Positions 45,838 through 58,715 of a stretch of DNA of 64,000 nt are shown here, piece by piece. The stretch is from the NCBI GenBank assembly GCA_016801845.1, contig CM028924.1:699501-763500 (forward strand), written 5' to 3'. The position numbers were made by a program, and so were the translations under genes. Within the stretch, counting starts at the first letter, position 1. Each line of letters begins with the position of its first letter. Source of the DNA: Polydactylus sextarius. Taxonomy: Eukaryota; Chordata; Actinopteri; Polynemidae. The notes under the pieces were generated by a model that worked only from the letters and a program-made list of their open reading frames with translations, did not search any database and was not told where the DNA came from.

Positions 45838-46369
45838 TCTCCTACACATTTGAATCCAGTTCTTCAGTCATGGATCAGGTCCAGACTATTTTTCTTTAAC
45901 ATTTTTTACCAGTGCAACATTTAGATAACAAATAGAAAAAGGAAAAAAAACAAAATAAAACAAAAAAAAACAAAAAACAGATGGTGCAGTTAGTGACTGC
46001 TGCAAAATGAAGTTTGAGAAAATAACATAAATATTAAAGCAGCTGTCATGATGTGAAGTTCTTATTTGGATGTTTTTCTATAGATGTACTTCACAGACGC
46101 TAATTCAGCTTCAACTGTTGTAAGTGAACCAGTGTGTGCTGCACTGCACCGCGCTGTGATGATGAGTCAGTGAGCTGGTGAAGAGGCTGTGGACCTCGTC
46201 TCTACACCACAAACAGAAGAAGCTCTACATTCAGTTCATGTTTCACTGCAGCATTAATGTAGGAGTAATGGTTGAATATGATGCTAAAAGGTCAGTGATA
46301 ATTAATCCAAACGTGTTCGCTCTGTTTTAGAGAGAGAGCTAAGTGACAGATTTACCACACGTAAAAAAT

Positions 46370-46478
<109 letters not shown>

Positions 46479-46852
46479 GAGGGATGTCTTCTTATTTAAT
46501 TCTCTGTAAGAAATCAAATCAACATGTTGTGTTGCCTTTAAGTGCATTTGAAAGACTTTTATTTTAGAAAGACTTTTATTTTGAAATGTGTTTGTTTTTG
46601 CTCAGGACTTCCTGTCAGTAGTTTGAAGGAACCAGGTGGATCTGACTTTAATCACGTGATTCCACATGAGATGATGTTGTGAGTAAATAATTTCATGATC
46701 TGACGAATAAACTGATGTTAAAACATCTTATTTATATGAAAAAGCAGTTGATTTGTTTGTATTAAATATATTTCCTTGATATCTATTGATACTGAAGGAA
46801 AAGAACATGTTGAATAGTCAAACTGTCATTTTTGTGTTTTGTCTTTTTACAG

Positions 46853-46964
46853 TTTTCACAATAAAACAGCAACTAAAGCTGCAGGAAGAGGAGCTGAGGA
46901 TCCCAGGATGTGATGTGATCCCTTATAACATCATGGAAGATCAAACCTCCGTCTCCGAAAAAAG
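46853..46964 (+). other. exon-like segment, unidentified
   Basis: A 112-base segment is flanked by a strong pyrimidine tract and acceptor (gtctttttacag) and a donor (AAAAG|gtaaag). One frame is open across it and includes LKLQEEELRIPGCDVIPYNI, a plausible charged peptide. No neighbouring exon with matching phase is seen, so it could be one exon of an unrecognised gene, a remnant, or chance. Confidence 0.25.
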
Positions 46965-46999
46965 GTAAAGGTTTCTCTGTCAGTTCATCTGCCTCATGC

Positions 47000-48040
47000 T
47001 CCGTTTCAAACGAGGAAAGAAGAAGCTTCATCCATCTCAAACCACTGGTGTTGTTTTTCTTTTTACTTTTACACATAAACTACTTTAAAAGCTTTAACTT
47101 GGCTTGACTGTGAGAAGTTTCGTAACATGTTTGTTCTTGTTTACTGGAGATTTGAAGCTTTTGTTCTGAGGAGGATTCTTAGGAAAAACCCCATCAGCAC
47201 TTAGAGGTTTTTAGATAAAACCACACACATCGAGATGCATCTGCAGAAGCATGTTTCAGTGTCTATACACCAGAACTTTACAAGTGGAAGTTCAATTACA
47301 AGTTTCAAATAGAGAAAAGAAAGAAATTACAGACATGAAACCCTTATTTTACTAGTGGGAGCTCTAAGGGGCTGGAGACAGGGGAAGTATTACAGTAGCA
47401 TGTAAGAATAAGATTTTATATTTGAATGCTTAATGAGATATAATTGCAGTGGGAAGTCACAGTTCCTAAGGAAGGGACAATGGGGTTTATAGCAGCTTTT
47501 CTTTTCTTCTTGTTCTGGATGGTGGAAGAAGAAAAAACAGTCACCATGTTAAAAAGGAAGAGGCAGTTGTGACTGTGTGTGTCTGTAAGTGTGGGTGTTG
47601 TTTGACAGAATTACCTTGTTTGTAAGAGCAAAATCGAGTAGAGTGCAAGTTGAATTGGAGCAAGAATATGTGAAAAGCTGAAACTTGTGTGTTTCACCCC
47701 AGTTAAAGTCCTCCTACTTACTTTTTTTTTTTTTTTTTTTACTTTTCTTCCTTATGCATGATGTTTTATTCCGACTACACAGTTGTTAATGGACTATGTG
47801 CTTCCTTCTTCATCACAAGCGTGCATTATTTAAAGGAGAAGGAGAGCATATTAACACGCCGTGGAGAGAGAAAGAACAATTGGTAGTTGGCCTAGTTGAT
47901 GTGGTGTCATTCATCAGCTTTAACAGTTGTATTTTCTCTTGCGTCGTCAGAGGAAAAAAGAGGCTTAAATACATCATTTAGTGTCTTGTTGTGCGGTTGT
48001 TGGTGTCACTGCGTGAACACGTCCGCTGTTGGTTTGAGTC
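47000..48040. other. non-coding region with poly-T tract
   Basis: AT-rich DNA with a 20-base poly-T at about 47721-47740. The part 47370-47480 (ATTTGAATGCTTAATGAGAT) is repeat-free and enhancer-like in texture. Confidence 0.4.
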
Positions 48041-48049
48041 GTGATGACT

Positions 48050-48430
48050 GATTGTGTCTCTGCTCTCTCATCTACATGCACCTGCCCTGGGTACCTATTT
48101 CAATGCACCATTGAAAGGATGCATTATATTCACCGTCGTACATTATTCAGATTTGAATCAGGGACTGTCAGCTTGCTGACGATCCGGCTCCCAGATTTAA
48201 TAGCTCAGACAAGAATAGCCTTGACAGCACATTGCTGTGATTCAGTGAATTTCTATGATACGCCGGCCACCAAATGTAACATCATGTTTCATTTTCTGAC
48301 TGGTTGTACTCTCTTGACGCCCCGGACAAATGTGATTACCCCCGTGACTTGTGCAGTGTTTCCTCTGTCACCAGTTAATAGCTGCGGCGGTGGCCTTCTT
48401 AATCAGTCTGCCAGCTGTTTTCTGTGATTG
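48050..48430. other. possible conserved non-coding element
   Basis: About 380 bp of even-composition, repeat-free DNA that happens to have a 128-codon open frame on the + strand. The peptide is Cys-rich and shows no domain, and the DNA has enhancer-like words (CCAGATTTAATAGCTC, TTGACAGCACATTGCTGTGA, CAGTTAATAGCTGC). I judge an enhancer more likely than a gene. Conservation is untested. Confidence 0.35.
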
Positions 48431-49322
48431 TGTCTTTTTTTTTTTTGTCATGAATCTCTGTGACTGTAATTGCACACACTGAGCTGACTCAGGGATGCTG
48501 TTTAGACCCTGAGGACTTCAGCTGCCACACTCATGTTAATCCATGGGAAACATTAGTTATTTACCATTATAGGCTTGGAAACGTGCCGTCGGGGAGGGTT
48601 TTTTTTTTTTATGGCCGAGACGTAACCAGACTTTGCTGCTCAGTCTTTGATGGTATCCCTTTATGCAGTATTTCTTCCTTCAGCGTACATGGAGTTATTT
48701 TTGCCTCAAGCTTCAGTGCAAGAAAAGATTATTCTGTGCTGATAATAGGAGGTTGCTTAAGTCTCCTTGTCATGATTTCATGCACAGATAATCCAGTTTG
48801 CAGGTAGTTTGTCTGCAGCCTCACACACGTATAAATTAAAACACGTTAACTTGAAAAGTTAAAAGCAGAAATCACTACACACACACTCACACATACACAC
48901 ACTCTCATACACACACACATTATCTAACAGGAACGTGTTGTTCTTTCGGCCATATTATGTTTATTCCCATGAGAACACACAGAAAACAGATGACATTCCA
49001 GCAATGAAAGATGATCTCTCTCTCTAATGACAAACGTATCATTTAGCAAATGAAACACATAGTAAGATGCTCTAATGTCACAGTGGAAATAAATACATTG
49101 ATTGGACAAGCATCTGTTTAAAAAAGAATAAAAAAAAAAAACATTAAATCAAGGAGGGGCGGTGGGAGATTTTTTTTTTAAATGATCAGGAATCTCATTT
49201 TTCTTTCAACAAATGATAATTGGATAATACATTATCTAGTAATATATTGTAGAAATCTCATAATTTGCATGCCTAGAAAATACCCTGTTATCTGTAACTG
49301 TACTAAACTTACTCAGTGATGG

Positions 49323-49350
49323 AGGGGGTGGGGGTGGGGGGATACAGGGG
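49323..49350 (+). other. G-quadruplex-capable tract
   Basis: Runs GGGGG, GGGGG, GGGGGG and GGGG are separated by T, T and ATACA, which fits the four-tract quadruplex pattern. It lies about 1.4 kb past the kcnj5 stop codon, on the strand opposite to kcnj5, possibly within or beyond its 3' untranslated region. Confidence 0.6.
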
Positions 49351-50753
49351 TTGATTCATGCATGCAAACTCTGACATGTGTCCTTTCAAAACAAAACAAA
49401 AAAAGTCAGAAAATACCGTAGGCTACAGCCGTCGCATGATCGAAGTGTCGGCTCCCAAAACCAAAACCGTGGTCACCAGGAGCCAAAACGACCCGGGGCC
49501 ACAGTTCACATTAAACCAAGTGTGGGTGGAGAAGAACAAACCATCAGGTGTTAAAGTTAAAGGTGAAGGTCACATCTTCCCACAACTGATGGTTAAACTT
49601 TTGAGTTTAAACAAAAAAAACCTGCGTCTTTCATCAGCAGCTTTGACGCAACTGTTGGAAAAAATGAATAAAATAAAACAAACATAAAATGGAAACACGG
49701 AGCGTTTCTGTTTGTCGAGTATCATTTGAAATATTCATATGTTTGATGTATAAAAACTAAGAACATTTCAAATAGCATCTGAGCGTAAATATTTCATATA
49801 AATGTTTGAATCTACATTTAAATCTGACTTGTAACTGTGGTTGATGTGCGTCAGTGACGATGGTCGGGTCAGTGTGGAGTCGACCTCGTGGGACTTTGTG
49901 CTTTACCTACCAGGATTAATGTTTTAGTTGCTGCTGTGAGAAGGGGAAGTGAATCTTCAACCAGCCAAGATGTTTCTCAAAATATCAGTCATTAAACTGG
50001 TGCTTCAGTGTTAATTAAAATGAGTATAAAATGAGGTACTTGCTGGTTTTCTGGGGCGGGTCGGACACACACTGAGAGTAGTTTATGAACATACATTGAT
50101 CAGGAAGGTGCAAACAGGAGAAAACAAACCTAGACTGTGTTTTTTTCTTTTTTCTTTTGTTGTGGTTGTCAGTGTTTTACATTTTTACCTCCTGGATGAG
50201 TGAAGTTTTAGGGCAGAATAAAAACACTGACAGAAAAATAATAATCAATCTCCCATGGTTTTTTTTCCTCTTAAAACATCAGTAACAAGTTCCTGGAGAC
50301 ACATTAGTCGAGTAATGACGCTGATAGTCTGTGTAAAATGAACGTGAATCAACACACTCTAAAATGAGAATATTGGAGTATCCATAATAAGCCCATGGTA
50401 CTCTGTCATGGCTACCAGTTTTATCTCAAGTTAACATTATACAACTTGAGCTGTTATAGCAGTAAGTGGTCGTTACGGTTATAAAAAGACAATCGGAAAC
50501 CACCAACCTTTAAGTGTAGATATAGATATTGTACGTGTGTGTCTGTGTATGTGTACTTACGTGTCTACAAAACCAATCTATACTATAGATTGACACTCTA
50601 GTAGAGGAGTATTGCATGGGTCGGGGGCTGAAGACGGATGTCTTGTAGCTCCAAGCACTGCAGTGGAACAAGCTGGCCATTGACTAAATGAAGCATTATA
50701 TTGTTCTGTCCTCTTGTCTTAGTCCTTCCCCGGTTTTCCAGCTGATGTGCCGA
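49351..50753. other. downstream region of kcnj5
   Basis: Probably includes the kcnj5 3' untranslated region (minus strand). I see no AATAAA on the minus strand within the first 700 bases after the stop, so the 3' end is either long or uses a variant signal. A 109-codon + strand frame at 49358-49687 has no family resemblance. Confidence 0.4.
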
Positions 50754-53700
50754 TCAGTCAGGCAGGCCATCAGGGAGAGGCGGCTCCTCTAAAGCAGCGG
50801 CCAAGCCATTGGTCTCTCCTCTGTCACCCCCTGATTCTCTCTCCTCTTTGTCCTCCTCCTGGCTTAGTGGGTCCTGTTTGGACAGGCGGTTTAGGGGGTC
50901 AACAGTATGAGTTTTAGGGTCGGGGCTGAGGAGCGAAAGCTGAGGCAATAGCGGCTCCTCCCGAAGCTTCGCAGCTAGCTCCTTGGCGCTGCAGGTGGGA
51001 GTGTTGGTCTCGTAGACGTCGTGGAAGTTGTTGTAGTCTACCTCGTAGAAACCTTTCTCCAACGACAGAACCGGTGTGAAGCGGTGACCCCACAGCACCT
51101 CCGTGTCCAAGTAGGAGCTCCGCGCCTGACACGTCATCCCTGGTTACAGGTTTGGATCAGTGTAATGTGTCCACATGCACACAAACACAAAGAAGGGAAA
51201 CGATACAAACACACACAATCAGAGTGGACAGATAAACACAACGATGGAGAGAAAGAGAGAAGAGCATCAGTAAATAATTCACAGAAAAAAAGAGGCTGAG
51301 ACCTGCACAGTGTTTTTCTCTAAGTCTCCGTCATACTCATAAAAAACAGTAATGTTGGAAATAAAACTGATCTGAACAGGAACCTGGTGGATAGAACAAG
51401 AAGGTTTTTGTTGTTTTTTGAGCCAAATTGAGCAGAAACATCAAAAATATTGATAAAAGGTGGCGAATAAAGTATAAATATCCATCTTCTTTCATGTGTG
51501 TTGTCACTAATAACACGTCAAAAATATCAGCAGATGAGCCCTGGTTTAGTTTGTGAATGGAAAGAATTAGTAATGTATATACCGCAGCATCAGCTTTACT
51601 GTAATTTTCTCTCATTGCCCATATTAGTGGTTTCAGACATAAATATTGACATGTTATACAGCTGAGTCTAATTTTAGCGAAGGGTTTGGTTTGTAGGTGT
51701 CACATACATATGACATTTAGGTCTTTTAAGCTGTGTTGTGTTCAGGTGGAACTAAAAACATAAAGTGAGTGAAGGTTCAGTTTCGTTACGTCTCGGTGAC
51801 GCAGCGTGTGCAGTCATCAATTATACCTGGGTTTCTCCTGCAGTGATAAAGTGTCAAATGAATTATAAATAAGAATTAAGGTGCTTAGATTTAGTGGAAA
51901 CAAGAGATTACGGTTAATGGATGGACTCTCTTCAAAAGACTCACTTAAATCTGAAATCATCCATGACTTATTTACCCAGCTGTTGAGTTACATAATATCC
52001 CCCACATGTATAACATCACTGATAACACCAAGCAGAAATAGACATAGATCAAATCTGATAAGGTGTCTGATGCTGCCGGGCGATGAGCAGATTTTTGCAC
52101 CTTTTCCCAGTGGAAATATGGAAATGAGCGTCCTAGTTTCTACACTTACAGAAGGAAATATTCATTAATGTTCTTGTGTGACAGGATCGTCAAAGACCCT
52201 ATATTGTCTTTTGCTTCCTAATGAGATGATTTCCTCGCCGTCCTTCGTTAAACGTCGGCACATTATTTGATGCTGTTGATGCGGTTTAATTTTTTTTTTA
52301 TCTTATCTTAAACTTCACAGGCTCGATACATTAAAGTTTCTAGTTTTTCCCACAAAGACAGATGAATTATGAGTGAATGGATTCATGCATATATAAATAA
52401 AGTAAAACGCACATAAAGTTTTTAGATTAGAGATAACACAGACTATGTGGAGTTGAAATCGCTTTCTTAATTTTCATTTTTTAACATTTTATAGTAATGT
52501 GTCTTTTTCTTCCTGTGAATTTTGTTTAAAAAATGTTTTGTTGGAAAAAGTCTGCAACATATTTCTAAACCAAACTAACAAAGTCAACTGATAAAACCAT
52601 TTTCTGACCCTTCTTTCATTTCACAAAGTACAGCCCAGTTTTCTGTCGTTACTGACGATGTGTCTCATTGTGTTTCAACCAAACAATCGAAGCAGCAACA
52701 ACATGTTTGAATTGTTTGAACTGAAATGTTGTTGGATGCAGGAGTGAATAGTTTAAAGTTTAAAAAAGTTTCAGTTCAGTCTTGTTTCCATTTTACTTGC
52801 GTCATTGTCAGAGTCTGGTTTTTATTGGCAGCTCAGATTCCAAACGGATCATATTCGATGTTGTTAGTTACGTCTTTGCTTTGGCAGTGTTGTCAATGCC
52901 AAAATGTCAGAACGTCATTGCAGGTGCTTTTCATGTAACACGCCATGAGGGCTGATTTCCTCAACCTCCAGCGAGCACCTGCAGACTCAGACTCTGACTG
53001 ACTCAGTCTCCCTCGGGGGAAATGTCGTCAAACCTCAATCTAGATCCGATGTGCTGAGCCTGATTTATTTTTCTGGCAGTGAAAAGGTCAGAGCTTGAAC
53101 ATGCAACATATCAGCTCATCATGTTTTGTATCCACGTAATATTGTGCACCAGGTGTGCCAGCTGAAAAAAAAATATTATTACTTACACCTGTTATGAAAA
53201 CCTATATTCATAAGTGATGTGGATCATTTCACGCTTCGTGTTTTGGGGTTTCCATGTAGACATCATCTACCCGTTGACCTCAGACTTGGCACAAAACCAA
53301 ACTTTATTCATTGAGTGAGACTCAGAACTAGTCTTGTGACTTGTTGTTGGTTTGTTTGGTCTGTGGACAATGGAAATCTGGTGAGAAACAACCTACTTTA
53401 ACCACAAGGACAGTCTGAGAGGACAGAGGACAAACACTGGAGAACTTTAGGTTTTGGTTATATTTCTATTTAAAAAGCTAATAAATACATCTTATTATCA
53501 GAGATGCAGATACTAAAAACTTCCTTTTAGACACTTCTGCAGGTGTCTGACATTTTCTTGGAAAGTATAAAACAGATAATTTACCCTGCAGACATCAGCT
53601 GTTTACACGACAACAAAAGTGGTGAAATATTATTTCTTGTTTCTGAGAAAAGAAAGATTATTTTATATATAAATAATATACTGTGAGAGGAAACACGAGC

Positions 53701-56700
53701 ACGAAGCAAACGTAAACCTGCGATCTTCAGATTTACTTCAATAATCAAAACAAGGGTTGTTGTCGGCAACACTGACGCACACGACTTCACCTCGGGCGCA
53801 ACAGAGCGAGGTTTTATTATTGAAAAATATTTTACAGAAATGGAAAAAAAACACTTTCTCAAAACGGCCGACACCAACTGTGATAACGTTGACTTCCTTC
53901 AGGAGTCCACAGGTGATGATGAAACAAACGGTATTTTATTATTATCATTATTTTGTTATATTATAAACTGATCCACCAAATTGAAACCAAAGTGTATTTT
54001 CTAATATTTATATTCCTTTTATTTGTCCTTGATTTTTCTGGATCGCTACTTATCGCTACTAAATCATTAAATTATTATAAATATTCTTGGAGGTTTTAGA
54101 CAAAAAAAACGACTTAAATCCAGCTCATCAAATGTTCAGTAAAATATTAAGTTTAATAGTTTGAGTTTTCGCTCTACAGATCATCTGTGAAGAGTTTATT
54201 ATGTATTTATTTAAAAAGAAACATTTAGCCAATGTATTTTATTTCCCAGCGGCACTAGGTCATCAAAACTCTATCCTGAAAGATAATATTGATTTGTTTT
54301 GCTCCGTTCACTAATGTAGTTGATCTATTTACACTGAGAACAGGAATTAAGCACAGTTAGTCAGCAAATAATACCTGGAAATTTTTAATAAAATGAGTTA
54401 TAAATGCGTTTTAAAAAGTGCGTCTGAGTCTTGTTTCGTACGAGTCAAACAGGAAACTAACAGTCTTTTATTTCCAAGGATCGTCACTCATGACCCGCGT
54501 AGTAACTGCCACTAGGGTGAACGGGGGACAGAAGTGAAGGGGGAGGGCCGGTGGACGTTAGATTGGTTCGCTGTGTAGCGGTCAAGGACGGTGATGACAT
54601 AACCCCTGCATGATGCCGTGGTCTCGGTCGGTGAAGCGAAGGTGATTTAATGCCAGAGTCAAGTATCCAGCAGCGTGAGCAGGAAGCATGATGACTACTA
54701 GTGCTTCGGAGGGGAAATTTAATAAATAAATAAAAACACAAATGAAATAGAGCAGAAGTGTTCAGATGCATGCAAAGCCGTGTCCGATCGCATTAGGGAG
54801 CTCGGTGGTTTGTACGAGTTTTTAAAGACGAGCGTGTGCGTGGAACAAACCTTCCTAATCAACCAGTGTGTCTTATTTAGTGATGCAAAGTAGAACGATA
54901 TCCAATAAAGTAAATTACTAACATGTATAATGCATTGTATTTCAAATAGGCTGAATTATCATTAGTCCTTGAACAAAGGCCAGTAAACAATACAGCTCAG
55001 ACATAGAAACAATAAGTGATTGAGCCAAAGCCCAACAGAGAACATGTTAGAGCAGCAAATTAACAGCTAGCTGTGGGCCATCGTGCTGTAAAGGTTTCCG
55101 TGTTTATCACACTATAATTGTGATTAAATACGTGATTAATGCTTATTGCTCCATCGCTGCAGTGAAGATGTTACATGTTTCCTCTCGCAGCCTTGAATTC
55201 TGCTTCACGCTGAGGAAACAGGAGCTTTGAGGGTTTTTTACACAGAAACACCTGGTCATGAATGTAACCAGCCCGGGGCACTTTTCAGGACCGCGTAGCC
55301 TTCACCCTAAACAAAGACCAGCACTGCAGGTAGCTACACTTCATTCATTTTGAAATAAACAATATCAAAGACATAACCTTGAAGTAGCAACAGTGGAAAT
55401 GCAGGTTGCAGTGAGTACAGAGAAACATTTGCACACGGTTGTGCTTCGGATCATTTGTCATAGTTGAAGTAACAAACACATGGAAGTGTATAGAAATAAT
55501 TTACTTACGACGACAAAAATTGCAGATGTAAGATTCATTTAAGAAAAAATTACCAAAAAAAAAAAAAAAAATCTAATTCAAAATTGACCTAATGCCAAAA
55601 TTAAGAGCTGTGAATATTATTTCTATCTCACTGATTGTTGATCGTCTGTGTGTTAGTCACTCTTTCTTTCCATCCATTACCTTTATCTATAATCTGCAGC
55701 TCTTACAGGTACTCACTCCTGCATCCTGTCTCTTGAAAACAGTGCATCTTTCCATGTGAGCCACTTTTGCCCAACATCCATTTATTCATGCTTCCATCCC
55801 ACCCACATGGTTCACTAAGAGTTCATCAATCTCTGTCTCTATATGTCCATTTATCCATCATCCATATGTTTCTCCATCTTTCCCCCCATCTCTTTTTTTA
55901 TGCCTGCTCATAATAACCTCCAACCCCTTCCCATTAAAACACACCCCTCTTTCATACCTGTGGCCTCCACCATCCCCTCAAGGATAACCACAATCTCGAA
56001 CTCCTCCTTCTCCATTTGCGCCAGTGACATCTCCCAGAAGGGGCTCTTCTCGTTGATTTCGTGAGAGATGATGAGCGGCGACACCAGGAACAGCCGGTCA
56101 TCTCCCGTGTCGAAGCCGATGTTGATGTCAGTCTGGTTGAGCGGGATGAACTCCCCCTCCTTGGTCTGCTGCGAGCGGATCAGCTTCGCTCGGATCGATG
56201 CCTCAACGATGTGAGAGTTCCTCAGATCTCCCACCCGAAACATCAGGCACATCTTGTTGTCTCGCACCGATATGACAGCATTGTGCGAGAACATGAGGGT
56301 CTCGGCGCGGTTCTTTGGCTGTGAGATCTTGACAAACATGCAGCCCACCATCATGGCGTTAACAATGGAGCCCAAAATGGCCTGCACCAAAAGTAGTATG
56401 ATGCCTTCGGGACATTTTTCTGTGATGACGCGATGACCGTACCCAATGGTGGTCTCCGTTTCAATGGAGAAGAGGAAGGCTGAGACAAAACTGTTGAGGT
56501 TCTCGACACATGGAGTCCAGCCCTCCTCGTCGCCGTGCACCAGATCCCCACGGATGAGCGCTATCAGCCACCACAGGAAGCCAAAGAAAAGCCAGTTGAC
56601 TACATAGACCAAAGTGAAAATGAAGAGACTAAGACGCCAGCGTAGGTCCACCAGCGTAGTGAACAAGTCACTGAGGTAACGGTAGGTCTCTTGCACGTTT

Positions 56701-58693
56701 CCGTGATGGACGTTGCACTTGCCGTCCTTCTGCACATATCGCTGACGTGGCTTTTTCGCCTGGTCAGAAATCAAGTGGGTTCGCTCTGTTGAGATCTGAG
56801 CCTCCCTCAAGTGTTTGGGAAGCTTCTTCACCTATGTGAAACAGGGAGAATAAAGGAGAGATGTAAAGTAAGGATAAAGAGTCAAAAAAAAGATGGAAAG
56901 AGGGGGAAGAAAACAGTGATTTTTTTCCTGTTTGCTAGCAGCCTCACTGATTTCTCAGCTATATTGAGTTTGTGCTAGAGGATGTAGGTGTTTAACATTT
57001 TTATGTGATGTTCTTTCAGCCTTTACAAAACCACGCTGCCCCGTGCTGCTAACAGAAAGGGTAATAAAATTAAGAGCTGTTATAAATTCACCGCTCCGTG
57101 TTACTTCACGTTGACATTGTAGATGTCAGTTAATATATGTATATACAGGGAGAGAGAGAGCGAAACTGAGAGTGAGGACAAAACCAGCACACAAGGACGC
57201 CCGGGTCTTTGTCTGTGTTGGCTCAGCTCCAACGAGGCGATCTGGCTCCACAGCTGTGCCCTGCGTCTCTCCCTGTCCCCTGTGTCCCCCGTCCTCACAC
57301 CCTATGGGACATTGGCAGGCCCAGATAGGTACAAATCCTCCATCCTTCCCCAACAGACCTTTTATGATATCCTTAAAAAGAATGGCATATGTCTGGGCAC
57401 GAGTTGCACTTTCTGTATCTGCACTGACCTGCACTCAATGTACGTTTCATTCCTGCATGATTTACATGTCCTGTAATTTGTTTAAGCTTCATCTTGGACA
57501 CACAAGATGCCTCCAGAGTATATGACAAAAAAAAAAACACACACATTCACAAGGGCAAAGCTATAAGGCACCTTTGGAACAGATGAAGGACGCGTCGGCG
57601 GCACAGTGACACTTTCCAATCTGAGCTGATAATTGAAATGCTTTGTGTTGATGCAAGGAAACAGCTCCCGTGCCCTCTGAATCTCTCACTGCTAATCGGA
57701 CACCTGTGATCCACCCTCTCTCTCTGGAGTCATGGTCCCTGGGAAAGTTGCATCCTATTGCGCTCACGTCGATGTTCTCCTCAACGACGACGACGATCAA
57801 GGAGTTATCAACGTCAACAATCTTTACAATAATAAAATCTGTCAGATGACTTCATTCGGGTGCTGTTTCACCTCAGTCCTCTGCACACGCACATTCAGTT
57901 AGACTTATGTGTATTGAATTTCCAGATATTGATTTGAAGTGATCCCTGTTTAAGGAACGTCTTGACAAAGAAGAATTGAAAGACGACGCTTATTGACCCG
58001 CATTGCAATTAGTGGCTTGATGACAATGTGCTCACTAAATGTCAGTGGCCTTGCTTATGACCAACTGTACTCAGGATCAAATAGAAATAATTCAGAGTCA
58101 AATTTTCCAGTTAAAGTACACAGCTGTTTAAATGTAAATGAAAGACAGCCACACTTTGTCGTGGGGCTAATTGAGTGATAGATGAAGCTGTCACTAGCGG
58201 CGCTGCCTGATCTTTGGCCTTTTTTTAGTCAATACAGTCCCTGGGGGTGACGGTCTATAAACAAATTCATTAGTTCTCTCTCCGTGGCAGTAATAAGTGG
58301 TAGGTGTTTTTCTTCATTGAATCTTTCTGGACACGCTTGAACTGACAATATAAGTTCCAATTGGTTTGAGAATCAGATAGCCAGTGCGGTTGTTATGCCT
58401 TGTGAGGCTGGGGCTATAATCTGCACTGCTGATTTAATCTATGAAGTATACATGCAGCCAAGCCGTCTGTTATCCTTCTCATTCTTGAAAACCATCTGTC
58501 TGCTTTGCTCCTTTTATTATTATCTACTCAGTCTTTTGTCTCTGAGGGGCCTCCATCACCCCACCGCTGCTGCCGCTGCCGCAGCAGGAAGTCGGCGCTG
58601 TGTTTGAAAGCTAATGGATTTGCGGTTTACCTGTGCAGGTGTGACTCCTATCTCCATGTTGTGGTCCATGAGGACTCGAGAATCTCCCGCCAT
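50754..58693 (-). CDS. kcnj5: G-protein-gated inward rectifier K+ channel Kir3.4
   Basis: Kir3.4 (GIRK4) forms tetramers, usually with Kir3.1, that open on binding G beta-gamma and PIP2 and slow heart rate and excitability. Three coding exons on the minus strand join in frame: 58631-58693 (21 codons, MAGDSRVLMDHNMEIGVTPA), 55958-56831 and 50754-51139, giving 440 residues (human 419). M1 spans about 89-111, the pore helix and filter TIGYG are at 149-153, and M2 spans about 164-188 with the pore asparagine N179. Numbering matches human exactly, including G151, T158 and L168. D223, the sodium-sensing aspartate, is present. The residue after GYG is His154, where human has Phe. The cytosolic domain reads LMFRVGDLRNSHIVEASIRAK and ends VLWGHRFTPVLSLEKGFYEV, followed by a Glu/Asp/Pro-rich tail. 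The intron in codon 313 falls at TG|MTCQ. The extra intron after codon 21 splits the N terminus. A probable acceptor at 58714-58715 shows a further non-coding exon upstream. Confidence 0.95.
51140..55957 (-). other. kcnj5 intron between coding exons 2 and 3
   Basis: A 4.8-kb intron with proper donor (ACAG|gtatga) and acceptor (taaccag|GG). No nested gene is clearly seen. It contains an A-rich run (55553-55571) and the GC-richer patch at 54484-54840 described separately. Confidence 0.8.
54484..54840 (-). other. CpG-containing patch with open frame
   Basis: Inside the kcnj5 intron, this stretch has many more CpG dinucleotides than its surroundings. On the minus strand one frame stays open for 95 codons and ends with a Ser/Pro/Thr-rich piece (PPPSLLSPVHPSGSYYAGHE) before a stop at 54484. 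It may be an alternative last exon, an old retroposed fragment or a chance frame in GC-rich DNA. No splice acceptor of good quality was identified. Confidence 0.2.
56832..58630 (-). other. kcnj5 intron between coding exons 1 and 2
   Basis: A 1.8-kb intron (donor CACAG|gtaaac, acceptor ttcacatag). It contains a GC-richer part at 57150-57340 with overlapping open frames on both strands, and enhancer-like stretches around 57970-58070 and 58190-58300 (CGCATTGCAATTAGTGGCTT). Confidence 0.8.
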
Positions 58694-58715
58694 TCTCAGC
58701 TGAAGCTCAACACCT

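Noticed and set aside
48460..48807. 115-codon + strand frame
   Set aside because: No domain, no splice context, different phase from the neighbouring frame; treated as chance.
49358..49687. 109-codon + strand frame after the G-rich tract
   Set aside because: Lys-rich composition without any recognisable motif; likely chance, and antisense to the probable kcnj5 3' region.
51021..51299. 92-codon + strand frame
   Set aside because: Antisense to the last kcnj5 exon.
56061..56324. 87-codon + strand frame
   Set aside because: Shadow of kcnj5 coding exon 2 on the other strand.
57101..57525. Overlapping frames of about 100-117 codons on both strands
   Set aside because: Intronic GC-richer DNA lacking stops in several frames at once, which argues against true coding; an alternative kcnj5 leader exon cannot be excluded.
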